Source of the DNA: Choristocarpus tenellus KU-1152
Lineage: Eukaryota; Phaeophyceae
Direction: 5' to 3'
Length of the DNA stretch: 33,116 bases
Assembly: GCA_964200185.2 (NCBI GenBank)
Contig: CAXNAD020000067.1
Location: 1-33,116 of the forward strand
The notes under the pieces were generated by a model that saw only the letters and a list, made by a program, of their open reading frames with translations, did not search any database and was not told the DNA's origin. Below are positions 13,101 through 25,500 of the stretch, piece by piece. How positions within the stretch are numbered: position 1 is the stretch's first letter; each line of letters starts with the position of its first letter. The position numbers were made by a program, and so were the translations under genes.

Positions 13101-16100
13101 CAGAGGAAAAAACAGTTGGCTCACTGTCAGCAATATTACCACAGGAATGGAAGTGTCAGTGCAACAAATGACTGTTGAAGAAGCTGATGATGATATGATG
13201 GGAAAAAAAAGTGTACCATGAGCAGTAGATATGTAAAAGTGATTAATATCATAACATTATACCAGCCTAACAACCCCCCAGTATGAACTTGGTGGCAATT
13301 TTCAATTTGTTGTCAACATCAGTGGACCTCTGACAAACCGGTAAGTTTCCATCCCGTCTTCTAGCTTTGAATGAAGCCTCCAAAGAAGAGGAGCAAAATT
13401 TAACAGTTCCACACACCCTTGAAAATGAGATGAATATATATATGTATGTGTTGAAGGGTGCTATATGTTTTGGCGATTTTGGCATTGGTATCAGAAAATA
13501 AAATACCAAGTACAAGCACATGCAGCTACGTATTAAAAAATATATTGAGCCATTACATAGAAACCTAAGCAAGTGCAGTGTGACCAAAATTTCCAAGACC
13601 CACAATGTGCATAGCTCATTATATAAGTCTTCCATAATGGGGAACAGGAGGGTGTTGTGTATGACGGATTTCAGCTGTGAGTGTACTAACCCTAACATCC
13701 ACGAAGTCTCACATCTAAAGGTTGGTCATGTTAGAGGCCTAGGGTTAGGGGGTGTTGAGAGGGAGTGGGAAAGGTAGAAAGGTAAGTTAACATTAGTCAT
13801 GTACGGGTGTCCTACCTTACAAGCCACTGAGAACATTTCTTCCATGAGAAAGTTGTGCAGGGTGGGCGGGCTGAAATGATATGTGAGATGCTCTCAATTT
13901 CCTCAAACTACTCAGTAACACACAAATGCCAACCAAAGAGTGTTATCAAAAGTGAACCAATCCCAAACAACATTTCACATTTCACAAAATTTCTTCTATG
14001 CAATATCTTCAAACACAAAAAAGATAGGTATTGTACAAGTAGTGAGCAAAAGGGGGAATAGGGTTAGTGTTGTGATTAGAACAATATATACTTCACAGTA
14101 CCTAACACTAGCCCAATAAAGCATAGAGAGTCAGTTGCTAAACATTGTAGATCTGCATCTGTTGGCTAGATCTAGTCATGTGGCCTGCCTGACAGCACAC
14201 TGTATATCCATACTACATTGCCCACCAGTATATAGTAGTATCCACCCAATTTTCCACTCCATGTGTCTATTGTACCATCTCGAACCAAACCCACAAAACC
14301 TTGATACTACTCCAGTTGTATTTATTCTACACTACTACAAATGAACCACAATCACAAGTATCCAACAACTATTCTTCACACAAATGGGCCACAACATACA
14401 AATATTCCTCAACACAGGAGCATGCTAGTACTCTGCTGCTAGAGACCAATACACAAAATCAGCACTGATAAAAACTGTTCCACATCTGTGCTAACTCTAA
14501 CTTTTAACTTGTGACTAAATCGCTCTTGTCACTCACTATTGCCATCCATTGAAGACCTAAGTACATATCAGCCCCTAACCCTAGCTCTATATTTCCATCT
14601 TTCGTGGCTAAGGTGAGAGTTAGGGTTAGTACTAGTACCACTATCAATATCATCTTGTCCTGACTAAGTATCCATTGGTGATCTCCTCCTCACCCACTCG
14701 GATTGAGCTGAGCTGCGAGAGTCATTTGACCCATTGCCTAGAATGATGAAGTCAAGACCATACCGTATACTATAAAAATTATGCAAATATGTACTCCAGA
14801 GTATGTTTTGTACCATACCACATGTATCCTTAGGACTAGGGTTAGGGCTAACCCCAACCCTGATCCAAACCAATATCAAATCTAATTTGATTGCAAAAAA
14901 CTAGCACCTACAGAGAGGTATCACATTTCTGCACAACCTGCAACCACCAAAACGTACTACTGCATGCAAAGAACTAGGAATAATAAAACTTAAAATCACC
15001 TTACCTTATTATCTTCACACACACAGATTTCAACTATACAAAATAACATCAAGAGTGCAATAAAACTGAAAGAGAGAGCAACCACAACTTTCCCCCGACC
15101 CCCTCACTATCCTCCCCCACCCACAGTTAATACTGGCTATAACTCGTACCTCACAGCCTCTGCAGCTGTCATATTGCCAGCTTTCAAGGTCTCATCTATC
15201 TCGCTCAGTGAATACACTGTCTCTACCTCCTGCAGTAGAATCAGGGAGGGGGGTTGGGCCGGGTCTTGTAGGGTTATTGTCAAGTAAACGCCTTTGTTCC
15301 ACTATAAGCACCAACTACTGTTTCCCCTCCATCCCCTTATCTCAACCCTAAACCTAACACCTAGTGCAATTGTGTCTACTACTATTCACTACAGAAGAGA
15401 CAAAATGTCAAACACCATTACAAAATCCAATAGCAGACAGAAAAAGAGACCGGAACCTTCTTAGCATCCTTCCGAGGTCGGCGTTTGGCCAGTTGTGCAG
15501 CCTTGTATTCTGGGTTTGCCCATCGTTCTTTTGCAAGTTCAGCTCTCCTGCTCCATGACCCTTCATCCTTCGGAAGCAATCCCTCTCTGACAGGCCCCTT
15601 TTTCACAAATACACACACACACACACACCACAGGCCCAAATTCAGGTGGTATTTGCATGCTCTTATCACATGTGTTACAGAAACTTGGTTTAACATATAG
15701 TGTATGTGGGATGTATTGGGGTGACTACTAATTCAAGAGGCTGCTGTCCAGGACAGTCTAGCAGAGACATACGCGCATGGCAATAGATAGACTGTAGATA
15801 GACTGTAGATACACTGATGTAGACATACACATGTAAGACACACATCTAAGTCTACATTCCCATAGAACACAACAGTGCAGCGTAGGCGAATTGCAACGCA
15901 AAACAAACATCCACCTTCCTAAGTAATTCATCAACAAATATCATTATTCAGTGTGCAAAGGACAAATTGGCAAGCACACATACATCCTCACATGACAACA
16001 CATATCACACACAATTAGATGTACAAACAAGTTGGAAGAACTTTCTTAGTTGAAACATTTACACACAAACATATGTAGGGAGATGTGGGTACACAAACAT

Positions 16101-19100
16101 GCTTGTCGTAGTCAGGACCCAAGTCCTTTTCAGGAGGCCTGAGAAACACAGAGTCACTAACTTCCTTCTCTGCATCATAGAACATAGGGTCTTCACCCAA
16201 CTGCTCTGCCCTCTTCTGCGCCTCCTGCCTCTCCCTCTTGGCTTTGTAAGGAACCCTATACCTGTACCAAGCAGCATTTGTCACATTTCATTCACTGAGC
16301 ACTGTGATACCACTGGTACAACCCTAACCCTGACAGATACAAATCCTCCAAGTACTTTGTACTAGTGTAGCATTGATAGTACCACTTGTAGCACAATAAA
16401 AATATTATTTTTATCCAATGCTAACCCTAACCCATAAAAACACACATTATTGTTAGAACCCTAATACAACTAACACTAAAAATATAAATGGTGCTGAGGC
16501 GAGCACCATACCTGCAGTAGTCTGCCCCCATCCATGCAGAAAAGGGTTGCCCTTTAGGCAAGGAATTGTCCCAGTCCAAGGGGAAGAGATTTGACCACAT
16601 GTAGGGAGGAGGAAGCTGTCCCTATCTAAGGAACAGGTGGGAAGGATTTGCCCCTACCCAGCAGGGAAGTGGTGCCATCTATCCAGGGGAGAGGGGTTTG
16701 GCCCTATCCAGTGGAAAAGGGATTGTCCCTTTGAGGTGGGATTAGACTACACCTATCATGAAGGTGAAGGGTTGCCCTATGGAGGGGGAAGGTAGTCGCC
16801 CTCATCCATAAAATATTCATAAGTGAAAAGGTACGCTAAGATGATACTTGAACTTGGATTGCACGAACACCATAAAAACATCAACTGTGCAAAAATTATA
16901 ATTAGGTGAGACTTGGACTAAGACTTGAAATAAACTTGCCGTAGGTATAAAACAATTAGTTCATTGTTCATCCGTGACATTTGAAAATGCGTATATTAAA
17001 AGGAGAAGGGCTCAGGGTACACGGCATTGTTTGCAAGGTGTTAAGTACGGACAGGATAGGCCACTTGATTTGTTTCATCCAAGTCATTACCCTAACCCTA
17101 ATCCTTTCCGTAGAGCAAAATTCATGAGCAAAATGTCTAAAAGCGTGTCTGAGGAACAAAATGGGCTGTTTTTGCACTTCACCTGCTTTGCAACCCTAAC
17201 CCTAAAGGGACACTTTTTGCACACTATCATGCAACCCTGCCTCTATAAAATACTTGGTACTACTATTAGCATGCATTACAACTATTAATGTATTACATCT
17301 CAGACCGGTTGTCACTAGGTAACCTACTTGCATCATAGCAAAAAAATAATAAAAAACTCAAAAGGTATCAAGCACCAGATGCTTGTAAAAATCTTAAGAA
17401 ATCGAGGGATCTTGAGGCCCAACACTGCAAAACTGATCCCACTCAGATCAAACAGTCCTAACCCTGACCCTAACCCTAAACCAGAAAGTTGATGAAAGAA
17501 AACCCCCCACTAAGCATCACATTTGATTTCAAATGACTCAATTGTACTATCATGATGCGATCTTATCATGGGAGACACATCTGGGGCAGTCTGACAACAT
17601 TTTGGACAGGCCAAAGACAGAAGAGTTTCCTCCTACTTGTGTGCATCACACAGGCTCTTCTTGGGTACCCTACAACTGGTGTATGGCTTGTGCTAGAGTG
17701 TGACATCTTGTGTATGGCTTGGCAAGTGGTGTCCAGCAAAAAAGCCTCAATGAACACCGTAAACACCAGGATGATGATGATGATGATGATGATGATGGGG
17801 CTATTTTACTGGGGGGAATACAACTCCATTCCAAACAAACTGCCAATGTTCTTGAGGGAGGAGGTCAAACAGGCAGTGCCTGATTGCATGAGAAATACAT
17901 CATAGAGAGGCCAATATGGACTGGTTGGGGACAGCACATTGTCAGACCATCAGAAGATGCCTTAAATGAGAACTTAGATGTACCTGAATTTGAAGCTGAT
18001 GACAAAAGAGGTGCTTTTGAAAGAGCAACTTACACCAGTACATAACTGATATTGCAGTTGGGGGTAGCCTACTTTTAACCAGTGTGGATGAGCTTCCTCA
18101 TTGATCAGCTGGTTGAAGCAGGCCAGGCTCAACTGAACCATCAATTATATATCTTGCTCTCACAAACCAGGTCTTTGTTATCAGAGTCAAACTCAGGTGT
18201 ATTGAAGTTACTAATGAAGTTCTCGTTGCATATTATCCATACAGACAATGGGTTGGAGGAGCCATTTCCATCATGGTGCTTGTGCAAAGGAAAAAACTTG
18301 CTTCACCCACAGTCAGTGCTCATACAATACTCTCATCTACTGCTCTGATGGTAATAAGATTAGTATGTTACTGTTATTATAACTTTAGTGAACTGTGTTA
18401 TGCAATAGCTGTGTTACATAATGGACTTGGGTGTTACAGGGATAGCATAGTACTGCGTATGGTTTGGATAGGATAATTTGGATAGGATACTTTGGATGGG
18501 ATACTTTGGATAGGATACTTGCGGGTGTTACATTACAGGTATAACCTTGCTCATGTACTCTACTGTATTTGCACTGCTGATTTACCTCTTCACATACTGC
18601 ATGATTGGCTTAGCAGCCCTGCTCACGGCCAATTGCTCATCAATTATTTCATCCTCCTCCAATGAACTCAGCTTCAGTGGACCGGTCATATCTACTTCTG
18701 ACTTCACCTGCAAAAGAAGAAGCAGAAGCAGAAGGAGATAGAGATGGATATGGAGAAACAGAATGAGAGAAGAAAAGAGGTAGAAAGGGAGAAGAAAAAG
18801 GTTGAGGAAGTCACTTGAGCTTTCATACAACAAAAACGAATCTTCAACAAGTTCAAGAAGGACACTAAGAACAATAAATAAGACGGCTTCCAAATACAAT
18901 CACCAAAAATAAGATGCATACAGAAAAAGAGGCAATAAAAGACTTTAAGTTAGAACAGTAGTGCTAATTCAATTTAAAGCACAAAAAGGTGCAATAACAA
19001 TGACACAGGCATATACTATATCCTCTTGTTCATACTACTGCAACAAAAACTGAATCTACAAAATATTTCTGTCAGTGAGGCTTAACTTGAGGGGTCAAAC

Positions 19101-21798
19101 ATTGGGTCTTTAAAGTCTTGCTTCAACCCTCCATCGCGAAGCTTAGAAACCATCCTCCACAGGATGGCAGTGAATCACTCCAAAGGAACTGGGACACCTT
19201 TGGAACTATATATTATAATGTAGTACATAAAACAAATGACAACCTGTAGTGCCATGGTGACTAAAAATGACACTTCATATATACCTTGAATGACTTAAAA
19301 CAGAACTGTCATACCACACTCAACAAAACACAAAAGCATCCACACTTGCACTATTTGACGCTGTTGGAACTAACCCTAACCCTAACCCTAACCCTAACTA
19401 AGAAAATACCATCACACCATACTGACATGGCGGGAGAAGATGACTACCCAATAGTATGTACAAAGGTACAATGCATTAAAATAGTAGTACACTCAACGTC
19501 AATATAATTTATTGTGGATCCAATTTTTGCGTTGGCCTTACCCAAACTACCAACATGATACACACAATTCCCTATTTTATTATTGAAATATGAAGGGTAT
19601 TTGGGAGGTGAAAGTGAGGAGAATAAAACCTTGTTTTGAACACGCTGGTGAGAGGGTTTTCCATCTCTTAGAACAGACCACACCCGCCAAAAAAATGTCC
19701 CCTAGATAGTTAAAAAGACAAGATAAGAAAATTAGTCTGACAATCGTTGCAAGGCTAACCCTAACCCTAATCTTAGCTGTCATTTGGTGAGGTAAGGGTT
19801 AGGGATTAAAAACGTGTTTCTCCTCCACGATGAGTTGGAGTACACTAGAATTGTTTTTGGCAACTACACAAAACCCTAAATAATGAGTACCTCTCAACCC
19901 AAATGATCATATTACTCTTTGCATTGTATTACACCTTGAGGAGGCATCTGTTTATCAATCCCCAATGAAAAAAACGAAAATTATCCCCACAATTGCTGGC
20001 AGTCCAAATTGACCCTAAAATTCTACTGAGTGTAGTAGTGTACAGTGTTTGGGGGTAGTAGTGTACCGCTATCTAGACACACCAAGAACACAGCCTTAAT
20101 ATTCTCAGGCTCCATACTGACAGTTTCCATGGATCGCATCCTTGATTAGTGCCTTGATTAGTGGGTAAACCCGATGGAAGCAAGTGTTTTAAGGGTTAGG
20201 GTTAGGGTTGTTTTAAGTGCACCGGCCGTAGACAATGCAAATTAATGTTGCACTGAAAAATCTCCAACTCCTCAAGAGCACATACCTCACACAGTTACAC
20301 TCCACAGTATTTTCCACATTAAAGTAATAGGGGTAGGGTCAGTGTTAGCCATTGATTAGAACTCACTCCGCAAGCAAGATCTATTGAGAAAGACCTGCAG
20401 TCTTCTCTTGATGCAGTCTAATGCCTCCAAGTTAACACCAGCATACAGCAGAAAGTTGTACAAACACGTTCAAATTAATACAAAATAAAGTGTGTAAACT
20501 AGGTTTCACTCTGCACACCACAATGAAGGGCACCTCAATGAAGTTATCTGCATCTACTCAACTTGAACAACTGCTGCATAACCCTAACCCTAACCCTAAC
20601 CTATCCAAGGATACAGCACTACCAGAAAAATACAGAGCAACACCACTTCACATAAACATCTCTAACTCCAACATGAACAAGATGAACACAAAATAATCCA
20701 TTCTATATAACCCTTACAACTACAACACCTGTGCTTACGCATTACTTGCTACATTGCCATGTTAGCCCTAGCCCTAACAAAAATAAAAATTGTTTCTTCT
20801 CCATATAGAGATGGGTGGGAACTATGTATGGGAAATCACAATAATTTTGATGTTTTCTCCCTCATTCATCCTATACTTTATAATACAGTTGCAGATAGTC
20901 ACTAATACATAATATCTACATAATATCATGGTGTGCTTGTTCGTGTGCCTTCCACCCTAACCCTGTATAAAGAGCATAGCAGAGAACAAGTATGCAACGT
21001 GTGCAATTGGTACAAAAACGAAATGGAGTGAACATGACTACGACAAGTCATGCTGTAGATACTCTTTCTAATCATGGTTTTGTACGTAAACATGATATTC
21101 AAACATAACAAGTAAAGGCTAGGGCTAGGGTTAGGGTTAGGGTTAGGGTTGGGGAAAGAGGAAAACAAATGGATTCACCCAAAAGGGTTTTCAAAGGCTT
21201 AAGAAGGTCTAGCTTGGTCCTCTCAACCTAGCTTTGACATTAATCCATAACTGCAACATTGAACACGCACATACTTCAAAGCACGTGTCAGAGAGAGCAA
21301 GTACGTCCATCCATTCCCCCCCACACACACTCTTAGACCCAGAGATTCTGGGGATTGATGGTCGGCAAAGCCCAAGCAACCTTTGGCCTTCACACCAATC
21401 CCCCTCACCTTAACCCACAAGGTTCTACTCACAAGGGCAGAGGAACGGGCGACCGTCATTTGAAGTGAGTGCATCTAGTGATCTCTATCTACTTCTGGCA
21501 GTACGTTTCTCTCACCAAAGCTTCCATCAGCTCCAGCGTGCTTCCGATGGGTTTCGATGAAGGTTCATCCTCTTCACTGGAATCTTCAGGATTACTTCTC
21601 TTGCGTCTGATGTATGTAAGGTCGGGAGGAGGGGGGTGAATCTGAGACACCTGCAACTGGGCGAGAAAACATTCAACTGACCTCAGTGCGAGATTCCTGC
21701 ATCAGAAATGCGACTCATGTTGTAATACATACCACAGGAGTGAGATGCATTTCTTCTATGTTCGCCGGTATCCACTTCCATTGCTGGAGCGCAGCCAT
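10170..21798 (-). CDS. Gene B: AT-hook protein with a NUMOD3-like module, nine exons
   Basis: Exons in coding order: 21798-21733, 21650-21516, 18707-18586, 16261-16099, 15597-15457, 15229-15150, 13360-13289, 13039-12983, 11610-10170. They total 2277 nt, giving 758 aa and a stop, and every joint keeps phase. Residues 1-67 are the N-terminus with an acidic Ser/Glu run. Residues about 179-198 (RRAELAKERWANPEYKAAQL) resemble the NUMOD3 nuclease-associated modular motif. Residues 285-340 are basic and Ala/Arg rich, probably helical. The C-terminus has AT-hook cores near 688-696 (RRGRGRPRK), 723-730 (RPRGRPKK) and 743-750 (RPRGQPRK), plus a looser GRKRRGRQPK upstream. AT-hooks bind the minor groove of AT-rich DNA, so a nuclear chromatin or transcription role is inferred. 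No nuclease catalytic motif is visible. Introns run from 82 to 2808 nt and carry many telomeric arrays. The donors of exons 4 (GTTTGT) and 7 (GTTCAT) are weak, and exon 7 is the least certain. Confidence 0.82.
13684..13750. repeat. Leftmost telomere-type motifs (CCCTAAC, then AGGGTTAGGG)
   Basis: These are the first telomere-type motifs seen from the left, in both orientations about 50 bp apart, inside the long intron between exons 6 and 7 of gene B. To the left only isolated single hexamers appear. Confidence 0.6.
14836..14861. repeat. Opposed telomeric repeats (TTAGGG facing CCCTAA)
   Basis: The sequence runs TAGGGTTAGGG directly into CTAACCCCAACCCT, so G-strand and C-strand repeats face each other with almost no spacer. 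It lies in an intron of gene B. The orientation is that of a head-to-head telomere fusion, but so short that a small hairpin or coincidence must be considered. Confidence 0.5.
15606..15629. repeat. CA microsatellite at an acceptor of gene B
   Basis: This CA dinucleotide run lies just outside the start of exon 5 of gene B. On the transcribed strand the acceptor AG is preceded by a TG run and an A-rich stretch instead of a normal polypyrimidine tract. Confidence 0.7.
16514..16806. repeat. Degenerate minisatellite in an intron of gene B
   Basis: This region has at least six imperfect units of roughly 25-35 bp. They are recognisable by a core like CCAG-GG-AA-GGGTTTGCCCTAT, for example near 16525, 16665, 16698 and 16770. 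Spacing and sequence drift, so no fixed period can be given. It holds no coding frame. Confidence 0.55.
17457..17480. repeat. Telomeric array, C-strand, with one variant unit
   Basis: CCTAACCCTGACCCTAACCCTAAA lies in an intron of gene B. One unit carries A to G. The G-rich strand is the sense strand of gene B. Confidence 0.8.
17552..18355 (+). pseudogene. Degraded coding remnant inside an intron of gene B
   Basis: On the plus strand, antisense to gene B, several open stretches in different frames look coding. One at about 17909-18041 includes GWGQHIVRPSEDALNENLD. Another, shifted, at about 18040-18094 includes YITDIAVGGSLLLTSVDELP. A third at about 18126-18350 includes VLVAYYPYRQWVGGAISIMV. 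They are interrupted by TGA/TAA stops and frame changes and by a GAT-triplet run. No clear GT-AG introns remove the breaks. The family is not recognised. It is most simply a decayed inserted gene or mobile-element fragment. Confidence 0.4.
17770..17798. repeat. GAT/ATG trinucleotide microsatellite
   Basis: About nine uninterrupted GAT units lie within the degraded remnant in the intron of gene B. In the remnant frame they would read as poly-Asp or poly-Met. Confidence 0.9.
18466..18521. repeat. 14-bp tandem repeat, four copies
   Basis: There are four copies of GGATAGGATACTTT with one or two changes each. They lie in the intron of gene B next to exon 3, about 65 bp beyond its donor. Confidence 0.85.
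19370..19399. repeat. Telomeric array, C-strand, about five units
   Basis: Perfect CTAACC repeats lie in the 2.8-kb intron of gene B. The motif AACTAA occurs at both edges, but it is too close to the repeat itself to count as a target duplication. Confidence 0.9.
20185..20217. repeat. Telomeric array bracketed by 9-bp direct repeats
   Basis: TGTTTTAAG occurs at 20185-20193 and again at 20209-20217. The 15 bp between them is GGTTAGGGTTAGGGT. The layout fits an insertion of telomeric sequence with duplication of its target. It lies in an intron of gene B with the G-strand on plus. Confidence 0.75.
20579..20602. repeat. Telomeric array, C-strand, four units
   Basis: Perfect CCCTAA units lie in the long intron between exons 2 and 3 of gene B. 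No direct repeat is seen at its edges. Confidence 0.9.
21119..21154. repeat. Telomeric array, G-strand, with variant ends
   Basis: Runs from CTAGGGCTAGGG variants into perfect TTAGGG units and ends in TTGGGG. Mutated edge units suggest an older array. It lies about 360 bp beyond the donor of exon 2 of gene B. Confidence 0.88.
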
Positions 21799-22502
21799 TA
21801 TTGAAGGAATGGAACAAAAAATCAATGAATGATATCTCGAGGTAAGCATTCTGGCAGCTTCTTAGACGAAATCAAAAATCAGAAGGCTTCTCCAGAAAGG
21901 GAACTAGAGCGAGGGGGAACAAAGCTGTCTTCACCGGAGCGATCGTGTTATTGGTAAAAAGGAGCCAGCTACATAATCAAGTCCCTGCGAAAAAATATAG
22001 CTGGCCTTTCAGACCAAAGGATTGGTTAAATACAATGAAAAATAGACAACTTCAATATGGTGCCAAACTTTGAATTTTAGTGGTATTGGTCACAAGGACC
22101 CACTCTTGTGATGTATACGTGGGGAAAAATGTTCTTATGAGTACAATAAATCGAGGGATTACCTGGCCATGCAGAGGAAGTGCTCACTTCTCCGATCCTT
22201 TCGAATTGGTGTTGACCCTGCCCCACCCATACCTGTCCATCTCCTCCCTAGTAAGATTCCACCCGTTCCCAGTTTCAAGCTCGTCCAGAGATTCTGCCTC
22301 TCATAGACACGGATCAGCGGTTGTATCAATCCATTGCACTGCGCCGCGGCCACGGACAACAACATCACTGAAAGCTTCATCTGTCCAAGTATCGTATGTC
22401 ACAACTCGAACTCATCCCTTCTTCCAATGCTAAACCGCCACTCTTTCTCTACAAAACTATTATTTCGAATTTCGAACCTGGATTCCACAGGATGCAAAAA
22501 GG
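21799..22502. promoter_or_regulatory. Divergent promoter region between genes B and C
   Basis: The predicted ATG codons of gene B (minus) and gene C (plus) are 704 bp apart and point away from each other, so both promoters must lie here unless there are untranslated upstream exons. I see no clear TATA box or paired element. Part of the stretch is also open on the minus strand (see 22233-22380). Confidence 0.5.
22233..22380 (-). CDS. Candidate first exon with a signal-peptide-like start
   Basis: On the minus strand an ATG at 22380 opens MKLSVMLLSVAAAQCNGLIQ, which has the shape of a secretory signal peptide. The frame stays open to ACAG followed by GTATGG, a possible donor (49 codons plus 1 nt). 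No matching downstream exon was found. Joining it to exon 1 of gene B fails on phase, and that exon has its own ATG with an upstream stop. It may belong to an unseen overlapping gene or be chance. Confidence 0.25.
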
Positions 22503-25500
22503 ATGGATCATCAAGGTCCAGGACCCCTCCTCACGCGGCACGGTCAGTGCAATGAACGTGGCAATGACCACTACCGCTTGGGACGATTCGAAGAGGCCTG
22601 TGTGCAGTATACTCAGGCCTTGTCAGATGTGCAAGGTGCTACAGCAGAATGCAGGTCCAAGTACTACGCGAACAGGTGAGGATTCCTCAATATTTATGAC
22701 GGAATGCGCAGGATTTCCTCCTCACTACCTGGTATTCTCACTCATTGATCAGTAGATGCGATACTGTGGATGTAGTATATGTAGCGTTCTTAAGTTGTTG
22801 TGCAATTCTCCATAAAACTTGAATCTTGCCTGATGAGTAGTGGAGAAGTGTTTGGTATAGCCAACATGCTGCTCGCCTTCGGGTCTACAGGCGTGCCATA
22901 CGTTGATACTGCTGGCGGTAAAGATGAAGACATCTGGATGACCTACTTATTTTGGTCGCCATTTGCAGAAAGTGAAACGTAGCAGTGCTGTCTGGAATGG
23001 ATTGTTCCGTTTAGGATTAGTGAAGTCTCCTGAGATTTGCTGTTGTTGTGGGAAAATTGTTTTTGTTCCTTAATTGCTACCGGTATCGCAGACTGTGTAG
23101 ACTATGAAATTCACACTTGTCTGCAACGTTGTCAATATTTTTACACTTGTCTATTCATTGGCGTTTGAACAAACAAAGACATGCACATTTTCAAGAATCC
23201 AGATCCAGATGCTATTTCTTCCCATACCTTGATGCCTTCATGTCTCCTGACCAACACCTGACGACCTGCATTCAGTGAAAAATTTAACATGTAGGCGCCA
23301 CACAAGTGCCTTCTGCTCATACATACACACATATGCAAGCACAGCCCTAACCCTAGCCTATCACATCTGCTGATTTGTTTTGTAAATTTGTTTTGCAGAG
23401 CCCTGGCACATATACAATTGAGGAGATTCGATGTGAGGACCCCAAAGCTCTTCCAACACTTCCTCCCCAACTTCTGTTCCATATTTACTGGAACAGAACA
23501 AAAACATGCCTCTGCAGTTACTTGCGACAAGCAATACAGCTTCAGCACCAATGGTTGCAGTACCTCCTCAAATATTAGCCCATGGATGAGAGGAAATTGC
23601 CTGAAAGAGTATTTAAAAAACTTCTTTGACAAGCATGACGGTGGCCTATCACTATTGTATTATAGTTACTATCCCTTAGGCAGGTGTGAGTGTCTGCATA
23701 TGTGCTTGTGACAGGTCTAGAAAAGTCTGGCAAGTTTTGGCCAATGTATGAAGTTTGTATGATAGAGTAATGAAACAGCACATAGGGTTAGGGTTTATGT
23801 AGTATTAATACCTTGTTGCAGTACAGTGCATGGTATAACAAAAGATATCCGTATGCCACCAACATTGTGGTTATTGTTACTATCATACCACCCCGTTTAT
23901 TTCTGAAATGATATTTTAAAATGCTGAAATTGACCAGTTATATGTCCACCCACTGCTGCAGGAAGTGGGTTACTGATCTTCTTGTTGATATTTGATTCCC
24001 TTGCCCTAATCCAAGCCTACGCTGTATGTGTACAGGGACAATCTCAAAATGAATTTGTACTTCTACAGCTCTAGTCTCCAACAAAACACTTAAAATTGAT
24101 CCTTGCCCTAACCCCAACACTTTAAATATTATACTCCCAAGTATGACAGTCTGCGATAATAGTAGTAATAGTGTATTGAGAAAGTATTACCACAATCAAA
24201 TCCCTAGTATTGTAACACCAACCTCTATCTCAAAACTAATGTCCCTCGCCATGCCTCACCCTAATTTTGAGGAGCATTAATAAAATGAAGTATGATGTAC
24301 TTAGGGTTAGGGTTAGAATTATTTGTTGTAGTGTCGATACTCAAGTAAGTAGTCGGCAGTACAACAAGGAATTAACCCTGTATATCATATTGAAGTTTGA
24401 CCTGTATTGTGAATAGCTGTATTGTGAACCCTAACACTATTGTAAATAGTTAATCACTTTGAAAACATGAACCATACCAATACCCTTCCAACATCAGCCG
24501 CATAGGAGAGTACTTTGTACTGCATTTGATGTTCTGGGAAGTATGAACCGTGGTGTCAATGCTTGTTCATTAATGTGCTTTGTACACTGTGTGTTCTTTG
24601 AAGTATGTACCACATTACCAGTACTACTACAACAATTTGCTTTGAACTGTGAAATGTAAAACCAATACCACTGCAACAATATACCAATATGCTCAATAGA
24701 CTGCCTTGTACTTTTGCTGCTAGTATGTCCACCAATTACCCCACACAATTCATGGTCTTCTTTTTTCTGAATGCAATCTAGTAACTAATATAACAAATAT
24801 CTTTCTTGAAATCAAGAGTCTATGCTGTACCCTATTGCCATCAATCAATGAGGTCATTCGTACACAATGCAACATCTGTCTAAACAATGTTGAGGATTAA
24901 TACCTACCATGACTTATATCATCAAACAGTACCACTATACTGCTGTCAAGATGCATAAAACGCACTTTATTATGGTCACAACATTTTGCAGCCACAGCTA
25001 CAGAGCCAAATTTGCTGATATTCTGAGCATGAACAGCAACAGTGACCGCATCCTACCTGTAATGGAAATTATTTTTGGCTGCATCAACAAGATGATCACC
25101 ATTACAGTTACATGATCACTGCCATTGAATCTTCCATGCAGGAGTTGTGACTGCCAATTCTTTCACCTCAACTAAGGGGGTTTGTATGTCAACCTGATGA
25201 CTGTATGTCAGTGAACACACTCAATTTTTTTCTTTGTGTGCTTGATTTTCACCCCGATCCAGGAGGCATCAACAGATTGCTCTTTGTCATTGCAGGAGTT
25301 CCCGGCTAATCTGAAGGCATTGATACGGCGAGCCCGTTGTTGGGAGGCTCTGGGGCGCTGGGGTTCAGCGGTGGAGGACTACAGGAAGGCGTTGTCTCAG
25401 GCAATGGTGGCACTTCCAGGTGGTGGCAACAACAGTGGCGGAACTGGATCTTTGAGGAGGACAGCTTCTGACGGCCTGAGCCGTGCAGAAGCGAATGCCA

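Noticed and set aside
18225-18262. HTDNG, similar to part of a retroviral-type integrase active site
   Set aside because: It is a single short match in one of two competing frames of a decayed region, with no other integrase or reverse-transcriptase motif nearby.
18582-18899. Extension of gene B exon 3 upstream into a Leu/Phe-rich frame
   Set aside because: The hydrophobic part is a translation of the pyrimidine-rich intron end. The acceptor TTTTGCAG at 18708 and phase agreement with exon 2 favour the short exon.
22080-22433. A 117-codon plus-strand frame upstream of gene C
   Set aside because: It is out of frame with the TPR exon and ends before it. The opposite strand carries a better signal-like frame, and no splice site links it to gene C.
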